Positions 59,715-64,000 of a stretch of DNA of 64,000 bases are shown here, one piece after another (position 1 is the stretch's first letter; every line of letters starts with the position of its first letter). Both the position numbers and the translations under genes were made by a program. The notes beneath the pieces are model-generated. The model searched no databases and had not been told where the DNA came from. It worked only from the letters and a program-made list of their open reading frames with translations. This stretch comes from Corynebacterium lujinxingii. Lineage in GTDB: Bacteria; Actinomycetota; Actinomycetes; Mycobacteriales; Mycobacteriaceae. The stretch spans positions 930,001 through 994,000 of the forward strand of contig NZ_CP061032.1 of the NCBI RefSeq assembly GCF_014490555.1. Direction: 5' to 3'.

Positions 59715-61232
59715 ATGACTACTGCTCACTCTTTTGATGAGCGCAACGACGATCTGGCGGGTGCGGCGCTTCCTGAGTCCGACACCCAGACCGCAGATCG
59801 GGTCGAGAACACTCAGAACCCGCGCGGTTCCGAGAACGGCCGTGTCGTGCGCGTCATTGGCGCAGTCGTCGACGTGGAGTTCCCGCGTGGCGAGCTGCCC
59901 GCTCTGTACAACGCTCTCGAGGTCGACATCGACCTCGGCGAGATGTCCCGCACCATCGTGCTCGAGGTTGCCCAGTTCCTGGGCGACAACCTCGTGCGCA
60001 CCATCGCCATGGCCCCGACCGACGGTCTGGTCCGCGGCGCCAAGGTGGCGGACTCCGGCAACCCGATCTCCGTCCCGGTCGGCGACCAGGTCAAGGGCCA
60101 CGTGTTCAACGCGCTCGGCCAGTGCCTGGACGATCCGTCCGTCGGCGAGACCGGCGAGCGCTGGGGCATCCACCGCGAGCCGCCGGCCTTCAAGGACCTT
60201 GAGGGCAAGACCGAGATTCTCGAGACCGGTATTAAGGTCATCGACCTGCTCACCCCGTACGTCAAGGGCGGAAAGATCGGCCTGTTCGGCGGCGCTGGTG
60301 TGGGCAAGACCGTGCTGATCCAGGAGATGATTACGCGTATCGCACGCGAGTTCTCCGGTACCTCGGTCTTCGCCGGCGTCGGCGAGCGCACCCGTGAGGG
60401 CACCGACCTGTTCCTCGAGATGGAGGACATGGGCGTGCTTCCGGATACCGCGCTTGTCTTTGGCCAGATGGATGAGCCGCCAGGGGTCCGTATGCGCGTG
60501 GCCCTGTCCGGCCTGACCATGGCGGAGTACTTCCGCGATGTGCAGAACCAGGACGTGCTGCTGTTCATCGACAACATCTTCCGTTTCACCCAGGCAGGTT
60601 CCGAGGTGTCCACGCTGCTCGGCCGTATGCCGTCCGCCGTGGGCTACCAGCCGACGCTTGCCGACGAGATGGGTGTGCTCCAAGAGCGCATTACCTCGAC
60701 CAAGGGCCGTTCGATTACGTCTCTGCAGGCCGTCTACGTGCCGGCGGACGACTACACCGACCCGGCTCCGGCAACTACCTTCGCCCACCTCGATGCGACC
60801 ACCGAGCTCTCCCGCTCGATCGCGTCGAAGGGCATCTACCCGGCAGTGGATCCGCTGACCTCGACGTCGCGCATCCTGGAGCCGGGCATCGTCGGCGAGC
60901 GCCACTACGCGGTTGCGCAGAAGGTGATCGGCATCCTGCAGAAGAACAAGGAGCTGCAGGACATCATCGCCATTCTGGGTATGGACGAGCTCTCCGAGGA
61001 AGACAAGATCACCGTGCAGCGCGCACGTAAGATTCAGCGCTTCCTGGGCCAGAACTTCTTCGTCGCAAAGAAGTTCACCGGCGACGAGGGTTCCTACGTC
61101 CCGCTCGAGGAGACCATCGACGCATTCGACCGTCTCTGCGAGGGCGAGTTCGACCACTACCCGGAGCAGGCCTTCAACGGTCTCGGCGGTCTGGACGACG
61201 TCGAGGCTGCGTACAAGAAGCTGCAGGCGTAG
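59715..61232 (+). CDS. atpD: ATP synthase F1 subunit beta
   Basis: 505 residues. Catalytic subunit; P-loop GGAGVGKTV at about 193-201, catalytic GERTREG, and the signature PAVDPLTSTSR near 375-385. The usual beta sequence starts only at GRVVRVIGAVVDVEF; about 40 residues come before it, polar and acidic (HSFDERNDDLAGAALPESD). This is roughly 20 more than in C. glutamicum as I recall it. It starts 3 bases after atpG. Confidence 0.97.
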   Translation: MTTAHSFDERNDDLAGAALPESDTQTADRVENTQNPRGSENGRVVRVIGAVVDVEFPRGELPALYNALEVDIDLGEMSRTIVLEVAQFLGDNLVRTIAMAPTDGLVRGAKVADSGNPISVPVGDQVKGHVFNALGQCLDDPSVGETGERWGIHREPPAFKDLEGKTEILETGIKVIDLLTPYVKGGKIGLFGGAGVGKTVLIQEMITRIAREFSGTSVFAGVGERTREGTDLFLEMEDMGVLPDTALVFGQMDEPPGVRMRVALSGLTMAEYFRDVQNQDVLLFIDNIFRFTQAGSEVSTLLGRMPSAVGYQPTLADEMGVLQERITSTKGRSITSLQAVYVPADDYTDPAPATTFAHLDATTELSRSIASKGIYPAVDPLTSTSRILEPGIVGERHYAVAQKVIGILQKNKELQDIIAILGMDELSEEDKITVQRARKIQRFLGQNFFVAKKFTGDEGSYVPLEETIDAFDRLCEGEFDHYPEQAFNGLGGLDDVEAAYKKLQA

Positions 61233-61241
61233 GAGGAAACC

Positions 61242-61613
61242 ATGGCTGAACTTACCGCTCAACTGGTCGCGGTTGACCGCATGCTCTGGAAGGGCCAGGC
61301 AAGCATCGTCACCGCCCAGACCACGGAGGGTGAGATCGGCATCCTTCCTGGGCACGAGCCGCTCTTGGGGCAACTCAAGGACAACGGCGTGGTCACCATC
61401 CGCCCGGTCGACGGCGAGCGCATCGTCGCGGCCGTACAGGGCGGGTTCCTCTCCGTTGTCGGCGACAAGGTGACGGTCCTCGCGGACTACGCCATCTTCG
61501 CCGACGAGATCGACTCCGAGGTTGCGAAGTCGAATCTCGACAACGAGGACCGGGTCTTGCAGGCCCGCTCGGAGGCGGAGCTTGCGGCGGTGCGCCGCAA
61601 CGAGCAGAAGTAG
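61242..61613 (+). CDS. atpC: ATP synthase F1 subunit epsilon
   Basis: 123 residues. The beta-barrel domain with TEGEIGILPGHEPLLGQL near 25-42 is followed by a short helical C-terminus (about 95-123), so the inhibitory helical arm is reduced, as in other actinobacteria. AGGAGGAAACC precedes the ATG. It is the last gene of the operon; a terminator follows. Confidence 0.95.
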   Translation: MAELTAQLVAVDRMLWKGQASIVTAQTTEGEIGILPGHEPLLGQLKDNGVVTIRPVDGERIVAAVQGGFLSVVGDKVTVLADYAIFADEIDSEVAKSNLDNEDRVLQARSEAELAAVRRNEQK

Positions 61614-61649
61614 CTGCGCCGAGGAAGGCGTAAACGCCGACCTGACCGA

Positions 61650-61690
61650 GCGCCCCCGACCGGAGACAATCCGGGCGGGGGCGCTTTTCT
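61650..61690 (+). terminator. Intrinsic terminator of the atp operon
   Basis: GCGCCCCCG (61650-61658) pairs with CGGGGGCGC (61676-61684), with inner CCGG/CCGG pairing, followed by TTTTCT. Confidence 0.85.
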
Positions 61691-61733
61691 ATGCGTTAAG
61701 ATAGCCCTTATTACACGCTGTTTGGAGGTTGTG

Positions 61734-62198
61734 ATGGTCGTCGTTCTCGTCGTGGCTGCGGTTGTTGTGGTCGCGTTGGGGGCGTCTGCGGCGTGGCGGT
61801 TTAGCCGGGTGCGCGGCAGCGGTGCGCGCGCAATGGTCCGGTGCCTTCCGGCGGACGGCATTCACGGATGGCGCCACGGGGTGTTGCGGTACGACGGGGA
61901 GCGTTTGCTGTTTTACAAGCTGCGCTCCCTGTCGTTTACACACGACATGGTGGTGGACCGGCGCGTGCTCGAGTGCACCGGGTTCCGCGACGTCACAGGC
62001 GAAGAGCGCGAGTTCATCCCCGACGACATCGCGCACGTGCTCGAGGTGAAGGCGCCGGATGGGGGATTGGAGTTCGCCGCCGATCGCCGTACGGAGATGG
62101 GGTTGGTGTCGTGGATTGAATCGGCGCCGGACGCGCGTGCAGAGCGCACCGATATCCGTGCGCTGGCGCAGAGGGCACAGCGGGAGACTGACCGCTAG
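61734..62198 (+). CDS. DUF2550 membrane-anchored protein
   Basis: 154 residues. One N-terminal membrane helix (about 1-22) and a basic, soluble domain with RVRGSGARAMVRCLP and GWRHGVLRYDGERLLFYKLRS. DUF2550 proteins sit directly after atpC in many corynebacteria and mycobacteria; their function is unknown. The ATG at 61734 is chosen because GGAGG is 5 bases upstream. It is separated from atpC by the terminator, so it likely has its own promoter. Confidence 0.85.
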   Translation: MVVVLVVAAVVVVALGASAAWRFSRVRGSGARAMVRCLPADGIHGWRHGVLRYDGERLLFYKLRSLSFTHDMVVDRRVLECTGFRDVTGEEREFIPDDIAHVLEVKAPDGGLEFAADRRTEMGLVSWIESAPDARAERTDIRALAQRAQRETDR

Positions 62199-62216
62199 CG
62201 GGCAAGGGGTCGTCGG

Positions 62217-62229
62217 TACGCTAGGGCGC
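62217..62229 (+). promoter_or_regulatory. Possible leaderless promoter of nucS
   Basis: TACGCT (62217-62222) lies 7 bases before the nucS ATG; no ribosome site is seen. No -35 was recognised with confidence. Confidence 0.3.
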
Positions 62230-62922
62230 ATGCGTCTTGTCATCGCCCGTTGCTCTGTCGACTACGTGGGCCGTTTGGATGCCCACTTGCCTGAAGCGCT
62301 GCGCCTCATCCTGGTCAAGGCGGACGGTTCAGTGTCCGTCCATGCCGACGACCGCGCGTACAAGCCGTTGAACTGGATGACCCCGCCGTGCACGATCCGT
62401 GTGGAAAACGTCGTCGACGTCGACGGGGAGGACACCGGCGAGGAGTTGTGGATCGTCGAAAATCCGAAGGGCGAACAGCTGCGAATCTCGATCGCGGAAG
62501 TGCTTCTCGACGAAACCCGCGAGCTCGGCGAAGACCCCGGCCTGGTTAAAGACGGTGTGGAATCCCACCTGCAGGAACTGCTCGCCGAGCACATCTCCAC
62601 CCTCGGCGAGGGCGTCGAACTGGTGCGCCGCGAATACCCGACCGCGATCGGCCCGGTGGACATCTTGGCGCGCGACCCGCGCGGCGGCACCGTCGCCGTG
62701 GAGGTGAAACGCCGCGGCGGTATCGACGGCGTGGAGCAGCTCACGCGCTACGTCGAGCTGCTCAACCGCGACGAGCTGCTGCGGCCGGTGCGCGGAGTGT
62801 TCGCCGCACAGGAGATCAAGCCGCAGGCCCGCACGTTGGCCACCGACCGCGGCTTCGAGTGCGTAACCCTCGACTACGACGAGCTGCGCGGCATCGAGTC
62901 GACCGAGTTGCGCCTGTTCTAA
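62230..62922 (+). CDS. nucS: Mismatch-specific endonuclease NucS/EndoMS
   Basis: 230 residues. Cuts both strands at mismatches in the non-canonical mismatch repair of actinobacteria that lack MutS/MutL. The catalytic residues Asp144 (GPVDILARD), Glu158 and Lys160 (VAVEVKRRG) occupy the known positions. The C-terminus ends TELRLF, a sliding-clamp-binding peptide. The N-terminal half is the DNA-binding dimer domain. The stop overlaps the next ATG by one base. Confidence 0.95.
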   Translation: MRLVIARCSVDYVGRLDAHLPEALRLILVKADGSVSVHADDRAYKPLNWMTPPCTIRVENVVDVDGEDTGEELWIVENPKGEQLRISIAEVLLDETRELGEDPGLVKDGVESHLQELLAEHISTLGEGVELVRREYPTAIGPVDILARDPRGGTVAVEVKRRGGIDGVEQLTRYVELLNRDELLRPVRGVFAAQEIKPQARTLATDRGFECVTLDYDELRGIESTELRLF

Positions 62923-63209
62923 TGCCGCGCAGGAATCGCCGTCAACACCAGTCGCCACGCTACGTTCTCCCGCGCGACGGGTCGACGTTTATCGGCACCC
63001 AGGAAATGGAGGGCCCTTCCTGGACCAACGGGGAGATCTTCAAGGTCCGCCAGATCGGCTCAGCCGCGGCGACGAAGTTCTACGTCTGCCCGGGGTGCAA
63101 CCAGAACATCCCGCCGGGTGTGGCGCACATTGTGGCGTGGCCGAAGGACACCGGCAGGGGTGTCGATGACCGGAGGCACTGGCATAAGCATTGCTGGTCT
63201 CGTCGTTAA
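62922..63209 (+). CDS. Small conserved protein with CxxC and HxxxC, downstream of nucS
   Basis: 95 residues; often labelled ATP/GTP-binding protein in actinobacteria without clear proof. The N-terminus is very basic (PRRNRRQHQSPRYV). CPGCNQNI near 61-68, followed by HIVAWP and HWHKHCW near the end, could bind one zinc ion in an HNH-like or treble-clef layout. Its start overlaps the nucS stop (TAATG), so it may help NucS in DNA processing; that is inference from position. Confidence 0.8.
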   Translation: MPRRNRRQHQSPRYVLPRDGSTFIGTQEMEGPSWTNGEIFKVRQIGSAAATKFYVCPGCNQNIPPGVAHIVAWPKDTGRGVDDRRHWHKHCWSRR

Positions 63210-63216
63210 GCACGCG

Positions 63217-63229
63217 TAGACTGGCGGGC
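63217..63229 (+). promoter_or_regulatory. Likely leaderless promoter of the MTH1187-family gene
   Basis: TAGACT (63217-63222) ends 7 bases before the ATG at 63230. The same hexamer stands at the same place before argS and the methyltransferase gene. Confidence 0.4.
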
Positions 63230-63532
63230 ATGATTGCAGCGTTCTCGGTCGCACCGACCATGACGGAAAATGCCAACGCGGAGATGTCCGACATCGTCGC
63301 ACGCGCCGTGAAGGTGGTGCGCGAATCCGGCTTGCCGCACGAGACGACGGCGATGTTTACCACCATCGAGGGCGAGTGGGACGAGGTCATGGACGTGATC
63401 AAGCGCGCCACCCAAGCCGTCGAGGAGGTCTCGCCGCGCGTGTCGCTGGTGGTCAAGGCGGATATCCGACCCGGCTACGAGAACATGCTGGAGCAGAAAG
63501 TTCAGTCCCTGGAAAAGCACCTGGAGGCCTAG
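63230..63532 (+). CDS. MTH1187-family thiamine-binding-type protein
   Basis: 100 residues. A ferredoxin-like fold of the MTH1187/YkoF group: MIAAFSVAPT at the N-terminus, then VKVVRESGLPHETTAMFTTIEG and RVSLVVKADIRPG. Members bind thiamine-like ligands, but the role in this organism is not known. It ends one base before the next ATG, so they form an operon. Confidence 0.85.
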   Translation: MIAAFSVAPTMTENANAEMSDIVARAVKVVRESGLPHETTAMFTTIEGEWDEVMDVIKRATQAVEEVSPRVSLVVKADIRPGYENMLEQKVQSLEKHLEA

Positions 63533-64000
63533 ATGACCAATCCGCAGTTCACCGGCGGCGCGATCGATTTGGGCGCGCTCGCCCGCGAGCCCGAAACCGG
63601 CGACTTCGAGCCGTTTGTCACCGTCGACGCCACTAACGTCGAGGCGAAGGCGTTCGAGCGTTCCCAGCAGGTCCCCGTGATTTTGATGGTGGGCACTTCG
63701 CGTTCCGACGACTCCGAGGCCCTCAAGGCCACCTTCCAGCGCCTCGCCGCGGGGCAGCGCTCGTTCATGGTCGCCTACGTCGACGCGGACGCCACCCCGC
63801 AGGTCGCGCAGATGCTCGGCGTGCGCGTCCTGCCGACCGTTGTCGCGCTCGCGGCCGGCCGCCCCGTGGCTAACTTCGAGGGCAACCAGCCGGCCGACCA
63901 GTTGGAGCAGTGGGTCGGTCAAATTGTGTCGCAGTTGGGCGGCCAATTGCAGGGGCTTGCCGACGATTCCTCCGAGCCCGCCGAGGACCCACGCCTCGAC
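63533..64000 (+). CDS. Thioredoxin-like protein, CnoX/YbbN type (3' end outside window)
   Basis: 156 residues are visible and the frame is still open at the right edge. A thioredoxin fold runs from about 40 (VPVILMVGTSRSDDSEALKA), without the CxxC pair: TSRSDDS stands in its place. The cis-Pro appears in VRVLPTVVAL. This and the extended C-terminus fit CnoX/YbbN-like co-chaperones with a tetratricopeptide tail, which guard unfolded proteins. GGAGG lies in the end of the preceding gene. Confidence 0.8.
   Translation, partial: MTNPQFTGGAIDLGALAREPETGDFEPFVTVDATNVEAKAFERSQQVPVILMVGTSRSDDSEALKATFQRLAAGQRSFMVAYVDADATPQVAQMLGVRVLPTVVALAAGRPVANFEGNQPADQLEQWVGQIVSQLGGQLQGLADDSSEPAEDPRLD

Noticed and set aside
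55597..61373. Very long open frames on the strand opposite the ATP synthase genes
   Set aside because: They mirror high-GC coding sequence, have no family motifs or ribosome sites, and overlap well-identified atp genes.

Overview
The window is a stretch of a high-GC actinobacterial chromosome, almost certainly a Corynebacterium. Several blocks in classic corynebacterial order support this: argS-lysA-hom-thrB, then rho-prfA-prmC-tsaC-wecA-atpI-atpBEFHAGDC, followed by a DUF2550 gene and nucS. Other supporting signs are a CmtR-type ArsR regulator, frequent GTG/TTG starts and several likely leaderless promoters. Species cannot be fixed from the sequence. No IS element, integrase, phage gene, CRISPR array or rRNA was recognised. 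One tRNA gene (Arg, CCG) is present.

Layout. 1-2539: an ECF vitamin/metal transporter (S, T and a fused double ATPase). 2540-7662: an AT-richer defence island holding a TrlF-like PHP/SMC-type ATPase and, on the other strand, an NgoMIV-like type II restriction-modification pair. 7856-13632: leftward genes for L-lactate dehydrogenase, an amino-acid permease, and a citrate-type transporter followed by two paralogous lipoproteins. 13722-16733: a DEAD-box RNA helicase and a secreted trypsin-like protease. 16924-19621: leftward membrane protein, secreted HNH nuclease and the proline symporter putP. 19740-28287: a DNA-metabolism run (SNF2 helicase, SWIM protein, SbcD-like and SbcC-like proteins), then MarR and PspC proteins.

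28321-31818 holds leftward envelope genes (secreted alpha/beta hydrolase, small membrane proteins, a CPBP protease). 31819-34090 is an accessory segment: two doubtful small genes, a cmtR-cadD cadmium-resistance cassette, and tRNA-Arg whose 3' end faces the cassette. 34352-39147 is a leftward lactate-use operon (lldP-lutA-lutB-lutC). 39334-44731 is argS-lysA and hom-thrB (lysine/threonine biosynthesis). 44796-47701 holds leftward gldA-like dehydrogenase and acyl-CoA ligase genes. 47986-61613 carries termination and release factors, tRNA modification, the first lipid-linked glycan step and the whole F1Fo ATP synthase. 61734-64000 holds DUF2550, nucS, a small zinc-ligand protein, a thiamine-binding-type protein and the start of a thioredoxin-like gene cut by the window edge.

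The least ordinary parts are the TrlF/NgoMIV island, the SNF2-SWIM-SbcD-SbcC run with a zinc-hook-less SbcC, the ECF ATPase with one consensus and one decayed ATP site, and the cadmium cassette at the tRNA 3' end with short phased repeats on both sides.
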